The position numbers and the translations under genes were made by a program. A DNA stretch of 64,000 nucleotides from NCBI RefSeq assembly GCF_000956475.1, contig NZ_JYJB01000008.1, positions 310,001-374,000 of the forward strand, read 5' to 3'. Each line of letters opens with the position of its first letter. Position 1 is the stretch's first letter. The notes under the pieces are model-generated. The model was not told the origin of the DNA. It saw nothing but the letters and a program-made list of their open reading frames with translations, and did not search any database. Positions 27,204 to 36,294 of this stretch are shown piece by piece. The DNA is from Microbacterium hydrocarbonoxydans (lineage in GTDB: Bacteria > Actinomycetota > Actinomycetes > Actinomycetales > Microbacteriaceae).

Positions 27204-28043
27204 ATGGCCCGCAAGCGTTCACTCCCCCGCATCCTGAGCCTGATCGTGCTCACTGTGGCGGCGATCGGCTTCGCGTTCCCGTTCTACTTCATGCTCGTCG
27301 GGGCTTTCCAGCAGAATCCGACCAACTCGCCGAGCGAGGTGCTGCCCACGAGCGGCTGGACGATCGACAACTTCACCGCGATCGACTCCCGCATCGACCT
27401 GGCAGGGTCCCTGCTGAACTCGCTGATCTTCACCGCGGGCGTGCTGCTCGGGACCGTCGTGTTCGGACTGCTCGCCGGCTACGCGATCGCGCGGCTCGAC
27501 TTCCGCGGTCGCGGCGTGATCTGGGTGCTGATGCTGCTGGTCCAGATGGTGCCGTTTCAGCTGCTGATGATCCCGCTGTACGTGCAGATCACCCGCAACT
27601 ACGGACTGGGCGACTCGTATCTCGGCATGATCCTGCCGTTCCTGATCAACACCACCGCGGTGTTCATCTTCGTGCAGTTCTTCAAGGCCCTGCCCGTGGA
27701 GATCTTCGAGGCCGCCCGGATCGACGGCGCCGGCGAGATCCGGCTGCTCACCTCGGTCGCCATCCCGCTCATCCGGCCCGTGCTCGTCACGGTCGTCCTG
27801 GTGACCTTCATCGGCCCGTGGAACGAGTTCCTCTGGCCGTTCCTCATCACGAAGGATGCGTCGCTGCAGCCGCTGGCCGTGTCGCTCGCGAACTACATCT
27901 CGAACGTCGCGCAGTCCACGGCGAACCCGAACGGCGCGATCCTCGCCGGGGCGACCGCGCTCGCGTTCCCCGTCGTCATCCTGTTCATCGTCTTCCAGCG
28001 GTTCTTCACCGCGACCGACCTCGGCGCCGCCGTCAAAGGCTGA
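27204..28043 (+). CDS. Carbohydrate ABC transporter permease (MalG-like)
   Basis: A 279-residue CUT1 permease with six helices and the EAA loop EIFEAARIDGAGEIRLLTSV. GPWNEFLWPFLI is a characteristic MalG-type segment. Partner of the preceding MalF-like permease. It is followed 14 bp later by the GH130-like gene; CAGAAAGG is the ribosome-binding site of that gene. Confidence 0.92.
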   Translation: MARKRSLPRILSLIVLTVAAIGFAFPFYFMLVGAFQQNPTNSPSEVLPTSGWTIDNFTAIDSRIDLAGSLLNSLIFTAGVLLGTVVFGLLAGYAIARLDFRGRGVIWVLMLLVQMVPFQLLMIPLYVQITRNYGLGDSYLGMILPFLINTTAVFIFVQFFKALPVEIFEAARIDGAGEIRLLTSVAIPLIRPVLVTVVLVTFIGPWNEFLWPFLITKDASLQPLAVSLANYISNVAQSTANPNGAILAGATALAFPVVILFIVFQRFFTATDLGAAVKG

Positions 28044-28057
28044 CCAGAAAGGCCCCC

Positions 28058-29044
28058 ATGTTCACTGGAGCATCCTTCCCCCTGGGTCCCTTCACCCCCT
28101 ACGAGGGAAACCCCATCCTCCGGCCTCGCGGCGACAGCTGGGAGTCGGCGAACCTGTACAACCCGGCCGCGATCGTCGACGGCGACGAGGTTGTGCTGCT
28201 GTACCGCGCGCACGCCGACGACATCGTGTCGCACATCGGAATGGCCCGCTCGCGCGACGGCGTGAACTTCACCCGCGAGGACGCGCCGATCCTCTCCCCC
28301 TCCGAGGACTACGAGCGCTTCGGATGCGAGGACCCGCGCATCGCCCTGATCGACGGTACCTACTACCTCACGTACACCGGGTGGGACCGGCACAGCGCGC
28401 AGCTGTGCCTGGCGACCTCGACCGATCTGCGCGAGTGGACGAAGCACGGTCCGCTGTTCGACGACTTCGACACCTTCAAGACCATGGACCCGCGCGGGTT
28501 CAACTGGTCGAAGGCCGGAGTCATCGTGCCGCAGAAGATGCAGGGGAAATGGTGGATGTACTTCGGCGAGGGGTCGATCTACTGGGCGACCAGCGACGAT
28601 CTGATCCACTGGACGCCGGGCACCGCCGACACCGAGCCGATGTACTCCCCGACTCCTGGCACGTGGGATGAGGCTCTCGTCGAGATCGGCACCTCGCCCG
28701 TGCTGGCCGACAACGGATTGCTCGTCTTCCTCACGAACGGGGCGACCAGGGTCGTGCATGACGACGGCACCGTCGACGTCGACTACCGCTGCGGGCAGAT
28801 CGCGATCGACCCCGACGAGCCCACCAGGGTGATCGCCCGCCTGCAGGAGCCGTGGCTGCGCCCGCAGACCTTCGAGGACAGGAACGGCCTGGTCTCGAAC
28901 GTGACCTTCGTCGAGGGACTGGTGAAGTTCCAGGACAGGTGGTTCGCGTACTACGGGCAGTCCGACACCACTCTCGCGGTCGCCATCCATGACCCGGCTC
29001 AGCCGTGGGGCCGGGCGCTGCGGAATTCCGGAGAGGAGCGCTGA
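28058..29044 (+). CDS. Glycoside hydrolase family 130-like phosphorylase/hydrolase
   Basis: A 328-residue five-bladed propeller enzyme of the GH130 (DUF377) type, most of which phosphorolyse or hydrolyse beta-mannosides. Typical segments: NPILRPRGDSWESANLYNPA, VLLYRAHADD, and YERFGCEDPRI with the likely general-acid Asp. No signal peptide, so it acts on oligosaccharide brought in by the adjacent ABC transporter. Phosphorolysis would yield mannose-1-phosphate and save ATP. Exact linkage specificity cannot be read from sequence. Confidence 0.88.
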   Translation: MFTGASFPLGPFTPYEGNPILRPRGDSWESANLYNPAAIVDGDEVVLLYRAHADDIVSHIGMARSRDGVNFTREDAPILSPSEDYERFGCEDPRIALIDGTYYLTYTGWDRHSAQLCLATSTDLREWTKHGPLFDDFDTFKTMDPRGFNWSKAGVIVPQKMQGKWWMYFGEGSIYWATSDDLIHWTPGTADTEPMYSPTPGTWDEALVEIGTSPVLADNGLLVFLTNGATRVVHDDGTVDVDYRCGQIAIDPDEPTRVIARLQEPWLRPQTFEDRNGLVSNVTFVEGLVKFQDRWFAYYGQSDTTLAVAIHDPAQPWGRALRNSGEER

Positions 29045-29048
29045 GGAC

Positions 29049-31079
29049 ATGGAGACGTCACGCCGCACGTTCCTCACGCTCGCGGCGGCGGCATCCGCTC
29101 TCGCCCTGCTGCCCGTCGACGCCGCCGTCGCGCAGACCGGCGCGATCCGCTCCGGCGCATCCGTCGCGGCGGCGCAGGGTCTCCGCCTGACCAATCTCGC
29201 CCACCTTCGCTTCCTCCTCGCGGACGTTCCCGTGGCGGCGAGCGCTGCGCACACGACGTTCGGTATCGATGCGGCACCCGTCGTGCGAGCGCCGTGGACC
29301 TACGCGGATGCCGACGGGGCGGGCGGCTTCCGCCGCGTCGGCGGAGGCAGCCTCGACTCGAGCACGGGCTACTGGAGCCAGGGCGCGTTCAACGCCGACG
29401 ACATCGCACGGGCCGCCGTCGTCTTCGTGCGCGACTGGATCGCGACGGGAGATGCCCGGAGCCGCGACGATGCGCGCGACGTGCTCCGCGGACTCGCCTA
29501 CCTGCAGACCGTCTCAGGTGCTGATGCCGGTCGCGTGGTGCTGTGGCAGCAGCAGGACGGCACGCTCAACCCGAGCGCCATCCCGGTCGAGCTTCCCGAC
29601 CCCTCCGACTCGGCTGAGTCTTACTGGCTGGCGCGGACCGTGTGGGCGTTCGGGGAAGGATACGCCGCCTTCCGCAACGAGGATGCCGCGTTCGCCGGCT
29701 TCCTCCTGGATCGACTTCACCTGTGCCTCGATGCGCTCGAGCGCGAGTCGCTGAGTCGCGCGGGCCAGTGGGTGCTGAGCGACGGGCGGCCGCTGCCCGC
29801 GTGGCTGATCGCGGGAGGAGCGGATGCCACAGCCGAGGCCATGCTGGGACTCGCGTCTGCCGCCGGCGCCGGCGACGACCGCAGCAGGGCGGCACTGGAG
29901 ACGTACGGCGAGGGCGTCGCCGCGATGGCGACCGTCCCGCGCGTGGGGTGGCTTTTCGGGGCTGTCCTGCCGTGGACGGGTTCGCTCGGCTTCTGGCACG
30001 CCTGGGGCGCCGCCGCTCCGGAGGCGCTCGGGCGCGCCGGCACGGTGCTCGGACGCCAGGCGTGGACGGCGGCCGCGGTCGCCGATGCGGCACGCTTCAC
30101 GCCTCAGGTGCTCGCCACCGGCGGGCCGCACAACGCGTGGGCGCCCCTGCCCGCGGAGGCGCAGATCGCGTACGGCGCACACGGCCGCGTCGCCGGGGCG
30201 GTGCAGGCGGCCGCCTCGGGCGGCGAGGGCCTCCGGGTGCTGGCCGGGCTCGCGGCCGGCTGGTTCTTCGGGGCCAACACGGCGAACGTCGCGACATACG
30301 ACCCCGCGACCGGCGTGACCTTCGACGGCGTGGAGACAGACGGGCGCGTGAACCGCAACTCGGGCGCCGAGTCGACCATCCACGGGCTGCTGACAATGCT
30401 CCTGCTCGACGCGAATCCCGACATCGCCGCGGTCGCGACGTCGATCACGGGGCTGAGGTCGTTCTCGGGGTTGCGTGCCGTCGACGCCGAGAACGCCCGC
30501 CTCTCCGCCGGGTGCACCGTCGTGCACCCCGAGGGCGGCGCCTGGACCGGGGAGGGCAATCTCTCCGGCGGCGCCTTCGTGCAGGTGCCGGCCGGTGAGT
30601 GGGTCGAGTTCGACGTGACGGAGGCCGGCGGCATCCTGCACGGTCTCGTGTGGCGGCAGGCCGCCGATTCCGGCGAGGCGGAATGGGAGGTGCTCCAGGG
30701 CGGTCGAAGCCTGTGGAGCACACGGACGCCGGCCGGCGGGGCCGGAGATCGCGGCCTCACGGAAGCGGAGGGGATGCTCGTGCCTCAGCTGCTCGGCGGC
30801 AGCCTGCCGGACGGCCCGGTGACGGTGCGGTGCACGAGCACCGGTGACCTTCGTCTCGATGCGCTCGTGATCCAGCCGCAGGTCGCGACCGCGGTGTACG
30901 CCACCACGACGGGCTCTGCCGTCCTGTACGCGAACGGCTCCGGATCGGACGCGCGCGTGACGCGGCTCGCACCCGGCGACGGTCGCGCCTACGACGCCGG
31001 CGGCTCGCAGCGCGGCCAGGCGGCGGCGAGTGGACAGGTTCGCGTGCGCGGCGAGGGGTTCACGATCACCCGCTCCTGA
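29049..31079 (+). CDS. Tat-exported large protein of unrecognised family, predicted carbohydrate-active
   Basis: 676 residues. The N-terminus has a twin-arginine signal (SRRTFLTLAAAA, cleavage likely near residue 27). Residues about 45-480 are helix-rich with repeated Trp/Gly motifs and end in NRNSGAESTIHGLLTMLLLD, a pattern I associate with (alpha/alpha)6 six-hairpin glycosidases. Residues about 485-676 are beta-rich and may be a carbohydrate-binding module. It is last in the LacI-controlled uptake operon, 4 bp after the GH130-like gene. A role in trimming extracellular polysaccharide into importable pieces is inference; no catalytic residues can be named. Confidence 0.7.
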   Translation: METSRRTFLTLAAAASALALLPVDAAVAQTGAIRSGASVAAAQGLRLTNLAHLRFLLADVPVAASAAHTTFGIDAAPVVRAPWTYADADGAGGFRRVGGGSLDSSTGYWSQGAFNADDIARAAVVFVRDWIATGDARSRDDARDVLRGLAYLQTVSGADAGRVVLWQQQDGTLNPSAIPVELPDPSDSAESYWLARTVWAFGEGYAAFRNEDAAFAGFLLDRLHLCLDALERESLSRAGQWVLSDGRPLPAWLIAGGADATAEAMLGLASAAGAGDDRSRAALETYGEGVAAMATVPRVGWLFGAVLPWTGSLGFWHAWGAAAPEALGRAGTVLGRQAWTAAAVADAARFTPQVLATGGPHNAWAPLPAEAQIAYGAHGRVAGAVQAAASGGEGLRVLAGLAAGWFFGANTANVATYDPATGVTFDGVETDGRVNRNSGAESTIHGLLTMLLLDANPDIAAVATSITGLRSFSGLRAVDAENARLSAGCTVVHPEGGAWTGEGNLSGGAFVQVPAGEWVEFDVTEAGGILHGLVWRQAADSGEAEWEVLQGGRSLWSTRTPAGGAGDRGLTEAEGMLVPQLLGGSLPDGPVTVRCTSTGDLRLDALVIQPQVATAVYATTTGSAVLYANGSGSDARVTRLAPGDGRAYDAGGSQRGQAAASGQVRVRGEGFTITRS

Positions 31080-31117
31080 ATCCCGACCCTGGGCCGTGAG
31101 CCGCTACGGTAGCCGAC

Positions 31118-31468
31118 ATGAGCGATCCCACAGGTCGAGTTCCCCTGGCTTTCGCCATGTGGATCGCACAGCTGTTCTTCACGATCCTCGGCGCAGGGCA
31201 CACCGTCCTCTCGGCGTTGAGCATCGCGAGTTGTACGGCCACGTCATGCGACTACGCCGCTTTCGCCGCGTCCATGAACGCCTTCTACATCGGGTCGGTC
31301 GTCCTGCTCGCCCTCGCAGGAGCCGCGATCGTCCTTCTTCGGCATCATCCCGCGGTCGTGCTCGCCCCCGTCATCGGCATCGTGCTTCTGGTCCTGCTCT
31401 TCGCCCTCACGTACGCGGCAGGGCGAGCGGCGCTGACTCTCCCCCTTTTCGGAAACAGGCCCGCGTGA
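31118..31468 (+). CDS. Hypothetical small membrane protein
   Basis: A 116-residue protein with three hydrophobic segments (about 10-35, 52-72 and 80-100) and two cysteines in an external loop (SCTATSC). No family recognised. TACGGT at 31105-31110 lies 7 nt before the ATG, suggesting its own leaderless promoter. It precedes the Fur-type gene on the same strand by 82 bp. Confidence 0.65.
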   Translation: MSDPTGRVPLAFAMWIAQLFFTILGAGHTVLSALSIASCTATSCDYAAFAASMNAFYIGSVVLLALAGAAIVLLRHHPAVVLAPVIGIVLLVLLFALTYAAGRAALTLPLFGNRPA

Positions 31469-31514
31469 CATCCCGACGGCATCCGGCATCCACCAACCGA
31501 CATGCCGATACTTC

Positions 31515-31544
31515 TTTTGAATCACTAAAAACAACGTGTACAGT
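31515..31544 (+). promoter_or_regulatory. AT-rich promoter/operator of the Fur-type gene
   Basis: TTTTGAATCACTAAAA at 31515-31530 is an AT-rich, roughly symmetric block in an otherwise GC-rich region and contains a TTGAAT -35-like hexamer. TACAGT (31539-31544) is a -10 box 6 nt before the ATG at 31551. The block is the most likely autoregulatory Fur-type operator, and the mRNA is probably leaderless. Confidence 0.6.
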
Positions 31545-31550
31545 CGAGGC

Positions 31551-31973
31551 ATGGACACCGACCTCGACTCCGCGCTTCGCGACGCGGGTCTTCGTGCGAC
31601 CGCGGGGCGCGTCGCCGTTCTCGAGGCACTGGAGTCCATGCCCCACACGGACGCCGAGCGGGTCTACCGCACGGTGTCCGACGTGCTTCCGACCACGTCG
31701 ATCCAGTCGGTGCACAACATCCTCGCGGACCTGACGACGGCGGGCCTGATCCGCCGGATCGAACCGGCGGGTTCCGCGGCGCTGTACGAGCGGCGCATCG
31801 GAGACAACCACCATCACGTCGTCTGCAGCTCCTGCGGTGCGGTCGGCGATGTGGACTGCGTCACCGGCGTCGCGCCGTGCCTGACCCCCTCGAGCACGGG
31901 GGGATTCACCGTCCAGACAGCAGAAGTCACCTTCTGGGGCTTGTGCCCCAGTTGCCAGAACGCCGCGCGGTAG
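31551..31973 (+). CDS. Fur-family regulator (FurA/PerR-like)
   Basis: A 140-residue metalloregulator. Winged helix at about 10-80 ([22 protein letters not shown]) and dimerisation domain with [10 protein letters not shown] and the C-terminal LCPSC zinc-binding pair. It directly precedes a catalase gene, the arrangement of actinobacterial furA-katG loci, so it probably represses the catalase and itself and is released by peroxide. The ATG at 31551 fits the -10 box; the upstream in-frame start would fall inside the promoter. Confidence 0.9.
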   Translation: MDTDLDSALRDAGLRATAGRVAVLEALESMPHTDAERVYRTVSDVLPTTSIQSVHNILADLTTAGLIRRIEPAGSAALYERRIGDNHHHVVCSSCGAVGDVDCVTGVAPCLTPSSTGGFTVQTAEVTFWGLCPSCQNAAR

Positions 31974-32044
31974 TCCGGCGCCCGCCACCCGCCCTCCCCA
32001 GAAGGGCAGGGGTGTTCGTCGTACCCGCGCGCAGAAGGAGAAAC

Positions 32045-33535
32045 ATGACCGAGCCCACCACAACCCAGACCGGAACGCCGGTTCCGAGCGACGCTCATTC
32101 GCTCACCGTCGGAGCAGACGGCCCCACCGTCCTCCACGACCGCTACCTCGTCGAGAAGCTCGCGTCGTTCAACCGTGAGCGTGTGCCGGAGCGCAACCCG
32201 CACGCCAAGGGCGGCGGCGCCTTCGGAACCTTCACGGTCACTGAAGACGTCTCGGCCTACACGAAGGCCGCGGTGTTCCAGCCCGGCGCGGTGAGCGAGA
32301 CGCTGCTGCGCTTCTCGTCGGTCGCCGGCGAGCAGGGCTCCCCCGACACGTGGCGCGACGTGCGCGGCTTCGCGCTGCGCTTCTACACGACCGAGGGAAA
32401 CCTCGACATCGTCGGCAACAACACCCCGACCTTCTTCCTGCGCGACGCGATGAAGTTCCCCGACTTCATCCACTCGCAGAAGCGCCTCGGCGACTCGGGC
32501 CTGCGCAACGCCGACATGCAGTGGGACTTCTGGACGCTCTCGCCCGAGACCGCGCACCAGGTCACCTACCTCATGGGCGACCGCGGCCTTCCCCGCAGCT
32601 GGCGCCACATGAACGGCTACGGCTCGCACACGTACCAGTGGATCAACGCCGAGGGCGACCGCTTCTGGGTGCAGTACCACTTCCTCTCCCACCAGGGCGT
32701 CGAGGCGATGAGCCCCGAAGAGGCCGAGAAGCTCGCAGGGTCAGATGCCGACTACTACCGTCGCGACCTGTTCGACGCGATCGCGCGCGGCGAGAACCCG
32801 TCGTGGGACGTCTTCGTGCAGATCATGCCGTACGAAGAGGGCAAGACGTACCGCTTCAACCCGTTCGACCTCACCAAGACCTGGTCGAAGAAGGACTACC
32901 CGCGCATCAAGGTCGGCACGTTCACGCTCGACCGCAACCCGCAGAACTTCTTCGCCGAGATCGAGCAGGCGGCCTTCTCCCCGGGCAACCAGGTGCCCGG
33001 CACCGGGATCTCGCCCGACAAGATGCTGATGGCACGCGTGTTCGCGTATTCGGACGCTCAGCGGTACCGCATCGGCGCGAACTACAACCAGCTGCCGGTC
33101 AACCAGCCGCACGCGGCCGAGGTGCGCAACTACATGCACGAGGGCCAGATGCAGTACAAGTTCAACCCGGCGGAGCATCGCGTGTACACGCCGAACTCCT
33201 TCGGCGCCGCCGGCGGCCCCACCGCCGACCCGGTGGCGGGTGCCGAGGCGAGCTGGGAGTCGGACGGTGAGCTGATGCGCGCGTCGGCGACGCTGCGGGC
33301 CGATGATGACGACTTCGGCCAGGCCGGCACGCTCTACCGCGAGGTGTTCGACGACGCACAGCGGGCTCGGTTCCTCGACGTGCTCACCGGACAGGGCCGA
33401 GGCATCACGATCGACGCGATCCGCGAGCGGTTCTACCAGTACTGGACCAACGTGGATGCCGGGCTCGGCGAAGCGCTGCGCCAGAGCGTCCCCGCCGTCG
33501 AGGACGATCTCGACAAGGAGCTCGCGAGCCTCTGA
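32045..33535 (+). CDS. katA: Monofunctional heme catalase
   Basis: A 496-residue clade-3-type catalase that disproportionates hydrogen peroxide in the cytoplasm. Distal His53 lies in [15 protein letters not shown], the distal Asn in the [14 protein letters not shown] region, and the proximal heme-ligand Tyr in [28 protein letters not shown] precedes the ATG. It lies 71 bp after the Fur-type gene, probably co-transcribed and peroxide-inducible. Most actinobacterial FurA proteins pair with the bifunctional KatG; here the partner is a monofunctional catalase. Confidence 0.96.
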   Translation: MTEPTTTQTGTPVPSDAHSLTVGADGPTVLHDRYLVEKLASFNRERVPERNPHAKGGGAFGTFTVTEDVSAYTKAAVFQPGAVSETLLRFSSVAGEQGSPDTWRDVRGFALRFYTTEGNLDIVGNNTPTFFLRDAMKFPDFIHSQKRLGDSGLRNADMQWDFWTLSPETAHQVTYLMGDRGLPRSWRHMNGYGSHTYQWINAEGDRFWVQYHFLSHQGVEAMSPEEAEKLAGSDADYYRRDLFDAIARGENPSWDVFVQIMPYEEGKTYRFNPFDLTKTWSKKDYPRIKVGTFTLDRNPQNFFAEIEQAAFSPGNQVPGTGISPDKMLMARVFAYSDAQRYRIGANYNQLPVNQPHAAEVRNYMHEGQMQYKFNPAEHRVYTPNSFGAAGGPTADPVAGAEASWESDGELMRASATLRADDDDFGQAGTLYREVFDDAQRARFLDVLTGQGRGITIDAIRERFYQYWTNVDAGLGEALRQSVPAVEDDLDKELASL

Positions 33536-33564
33536 GACCTGGTCGCCTCGACCGCTTCGGGGGT

Positions 33565-33620
33565 CGACACGCCACATCGGGGGACGTTTCGACGGATTCG
33601 TCCCCCGATCTGGCGTGTCG
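33565..33620. terminator. Strong hairpin between convergent catalase and glycosidase genes
   Basis: Arms 33565-33585 and 33600-33620 pair over 21 bp with one mismatch around a 14-nt loop. It starts 30 bp after the catalase stop. No T-tract is present, as is common for actinobacterial terminators. A bidirectional terminator is likely, though the minus-strand gene ends about 210 bp away. Confidence 0.75.
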
Positions 33621-33828
33621 GCACCCGTTGTGTGCGCGGGGGTCGTGCGCGCCGACGCCCGCGCGCACCATCCCCGCGGCGATGCCCCCGGCATGCCGCC
33701 CAGACTCCACGAGATGCGGCGCGACGCGACGCGCGCGCGCCGAGGGACGCGCCGGATCCCGATGGGCTTCCGACGCGTCCCCTTTGCTCAATCTCCACTC
33801 ATCTGGGGGCTCTCCCCGGGTGCGGGCC

Positions 33829-36081
33829 TCAGCCCAGCGTCCACCTCTGGTTCGCGCCACCGTTGCACGGCCATTGGCCGATTGCCGCTCCGTTGCTCAT
33901 GGACCCTCCGAAGACCTCCAGGCACTGGCCGCTGCTCCCGTTGCGCAGCGTGAACGAGCCGTCCGCAGCCGTCACGCGCGTCCAGAGCTGATTGCCGCCG
34001 CCGTTGCAGGTGAACTGCGTGGCTGCGGCTCCCGCGATGGCGCTGTACGCACCGATCTCGAGGCACTTGTCACTGCTCGCGCTGACCAGTTCGACGCTGG
34101 CACCCACCGAGCGCACCTGCCACTTCTGGTTGAGGCCCGCTCCGCAGGCGTACTGCTTGATGGGGCTCTGGTTCGAGACCTTCCGATCCCAGACGTCCGC
34201 GCACAGCCCGCTGCCCGCGTTGCGCAGGCTCTGCGAGCCCGCCGACTCGGGCACGAGCTGCCAGTCCTGGGATCCGTCGTTCGCCTGAGTCTGAGTGGTC
34301 ACTGGACCGCCCGCAGCGGCGCCCGTCATGTAGAGCGCGGCGTCTGCCGTCGACTGGAACCGGACGTATCCGTTCCCCGCGTCGACGACGTGCCACAGTC
34401 CGCCTATCTCGTCATCGACCCACTGACCCAGACGCTGTCCGGCGCTCGGCGTGCCCGTCCAGATGCCCGCGGCCCTGCCGCCCGATTTGTTGAGAAGCGT
34501 CACCGTGTCGTTCGGCTTCGGGGTGACGTGCCAGAGCTGCGTCGCCGGATTCGCCGCAGACCATGCCGCCTCGAGCCGGACGTCGGGTTGATCACCGTTT
34601 CCGAGGTTCGCGTCGTTCGTGCTGCTGCCCGTTCCGAGCACCTGACCGGTCTTACGGTTCACGATCCGGTAGTACGTCCCTGCCGAGAATCCGAGGTCCA
34701 CTTCGCCGTACGCAATACTGGGCTGGCTCGACGGGCCACCCCACGTCGCCTGGAGGATCATCACGGTTCCGCTGGCGCTGAGCGGCTGCAGCGTGCGCGT
34801 GTAGCCGCCTCCGAGAGTGGTCTGATATTCGGTCCAGATGTCGGTGCTGGCGCCGTCGTTCACCCAGATGCTGCCGCTGCCCGCGGCGTTGAACGCGATA
34901 CGCCCGTCGGGGAGACCGACGATAACGGGGCTGCCACCGGTCGAGAGCCGCCGCGAGCCGGCGTCGACCGGCAACTGACTGATGTCGGTGCCGTTCGGGT
35001 CGCCGTCGGCGTAGAACTTCAGCGGATCGTTCGAGAGCTTGTACCGGACGTTGTCACTACCGCCGAAGTACTCGAAGGTCATGAACCAGCGCCCGTCGCT
35101 GGTCGGCGCGACCGTCGTCATTCCCGGTCGTCCACCCCCGATCTGCTGGCCGCCGTTGAAGGCGAACGTGTCGCCCGCGACATCGACCACGGGCTGGCTC
35201 CACCCGACCGCGGTGCCGTCCCACGTCTTGTGCACGAGGATCTGCGCGCGCGAATCCGGTCCGGTCTCGTTGTACGGAGCGATCGTGGGGACGCCGGTCG
35301 TCGAGTCGTAGCCGATGTAGTCGTTCTCATCCGAGTAATAGGCGACGAGCCGCCCTCCGATCACGGTCAGATGCGGTTCCCACACGGGGTCCTGCTGCCG
35401 GGTGGAATTCGCCTGCGCGATGTTCACGCCGATGGCGCCGGCGCTGCCGCCCTGCCATCCGCCCGCGGCCACGATGTTCACGAACGACCAGGTGCGACCG
35501 TCGTCGTCGCTGCGGTACAGTGCGACCGCCATGTCGCGTCGGTCGCCGTCGTTGGTGGGCACCCAGTTCGGATCCCGCAGCTTCTGCTCGCGGTAATACT
35601 CGTCTTCTCCTGTGACCACGCTGGCCAGCAGGAGAGTGCCTGCGGGAAGCGAGCCGACCGTCTGCGGCAGCACGTACAGGTACGGGCTTCCCCAGTTGCT
35701 CGAGTACTTGTCCAGCGCCGGGTCGTCGGTCATCGCAGCCGGTGAAGCGACGTCCGACAGGTGCTGCCAGGAGGTGCCATGGTCATCGCTCTTCCACACC
35801 GGCATGGTGCCTCCGATCGCTCCGCCGATCGTGTCGGGAGCGGGGTAATCGGTGACCGTCGCCTCCTCGAAGGCTGCCACGAGACGGCCGCTCGCCAGCT
35901 CGGCCGACTTCGCATAGATCACGCAGTTGCCGCGCCCTTTCAGACAGTCCTCGCTCCCGGGGAGCTGGTAGAGCACGTTCGGCACGGGCGTGTACGCGCT
36001 GGCGCTGATCGCCGGTGCGACCGCCAGCAGCGCGGCCGCGGCGCACGCAGTAAGCCACTTCACGAAACCTCTTCGTCTCAC
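33829..36081 (-). CDS. Exported BNR/sialidase-fold glycosidase-like protein with two ricin-type trefoils
   Basis: 750 residues. GTG start (complement 36079-36081) with AAGGAGAACGAC upstream. The signal RRRGFVKWL plus a hydrophobic stretch ending ASA fits Tat or Sec export. Residues about 50-430 are a beta-propeller with Asp-boxes (SDDHGTSW, SDDDGRTW), as in exo-sialidases and GH93 exo-arabinanases. Residues about 470-750 hold two ricin B-type lectin domains with QxW-type ends (NQKWQ, NQLWT, NQRWTLG). It probably degrades a plant or fungal polysaccharide outside the cell. The linkage attacked is uncertain. Confidence 0.85.
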   Translation of the reverse strand: MRRRGFVKWLTACAAAALLAVAPAISASAYTPVPNVLYQLPGSEDCLKGRGNCVIYAKSAELASGRLVAAFEEATVTDYPAPDTIGGAIGGTMPVWKSDDHGTSWQHLSDVASPAAMTDDPALDKYSSNWGSPYLYVLPQTVGSLPAGTLLLASVVTGEDEYYREQKLRDPNWVPTNDGDRRDMAVALYRSDDDGRTWSFVNIVAAGGWQGGSAGAIGVNIAQANSTRQQDPVWEPHLTVIGGRLVAYYSDENDYIGYDSTTGVPTIAPYNETGPDSRAQILVHKTWDGTAVGWSQPVVDVAGDTFAFNGGQQIGGGRPGMTTVAPTSDGRWFMTFEYFGGSDNVRYKLSNDPLKFYADGDPNGTDISQLPVDAGSRRLSTGGSPVIVGLPDGRIAFNAAGSGSIWVNDGASTDIWTEYQTTLGGGYTRTLQPLSASGTVMILQATWGGPSSQPSIAYGEVDLGFSAGTYYRIVNRKTGQVLGTGSSTNDANLGNGDQPDVRLEAAWSAANPATQLWHVTPKPNDTVTLLNKSGGRAAGIWTGTPSAGQRLGQWVDDEIGGLWHVVDAGNGYVRFQSTADAALYMTGAAAGGPVTTQTQANDGSQDWQLVPESAGSQSLRNAGSGLCADVWDRKVSNQSPIKQYACGAGLNQKWQVRSVGASVELVSASSDKCLEIGAYSAIAGAAATQFTCNGGGNQLWTRVTAADGSFTLRNGSSGQCLEVFGGSMSNGAAIGQWPCNGGANQRWTLG

Positions 36082-36171
36082 GTCGTTCTCCTTCGAATAC
36101 GCGATGCAGCCCCGGCACCCGGAGCGCATGTCAGCGGCCACAGCCCCGATGGCCGGTGGACCGCGCGGCTC

Positions 36172-36200
36172 AGCGTATCGAAGAATGTTATCGTTGCCAA
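36172..36200 (-). promoter_or_regulatory. Promoter of the exported glycosidase-like gene
   Basis: On the minus strand TTGGCA (complement 36195-36200) and TACGCT (complement 36172-36177) are separated by 17 bp. The AT-rich spacer contains AACGATAACATT, which resembles LacI-family operators, suggesting sugar-responsive repression. No dedicated regulator lies beside it. Confidence 0.5.
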
Positions 36201-36294
36201 GTGATGTCCGGGGGTGAAGGCTTCTCGAGCCGGCAACGCCGGTCAGCGCGCCGCAACGGACGCCGGGGCAGAGCTGCAGGAGCATGATTGATCC

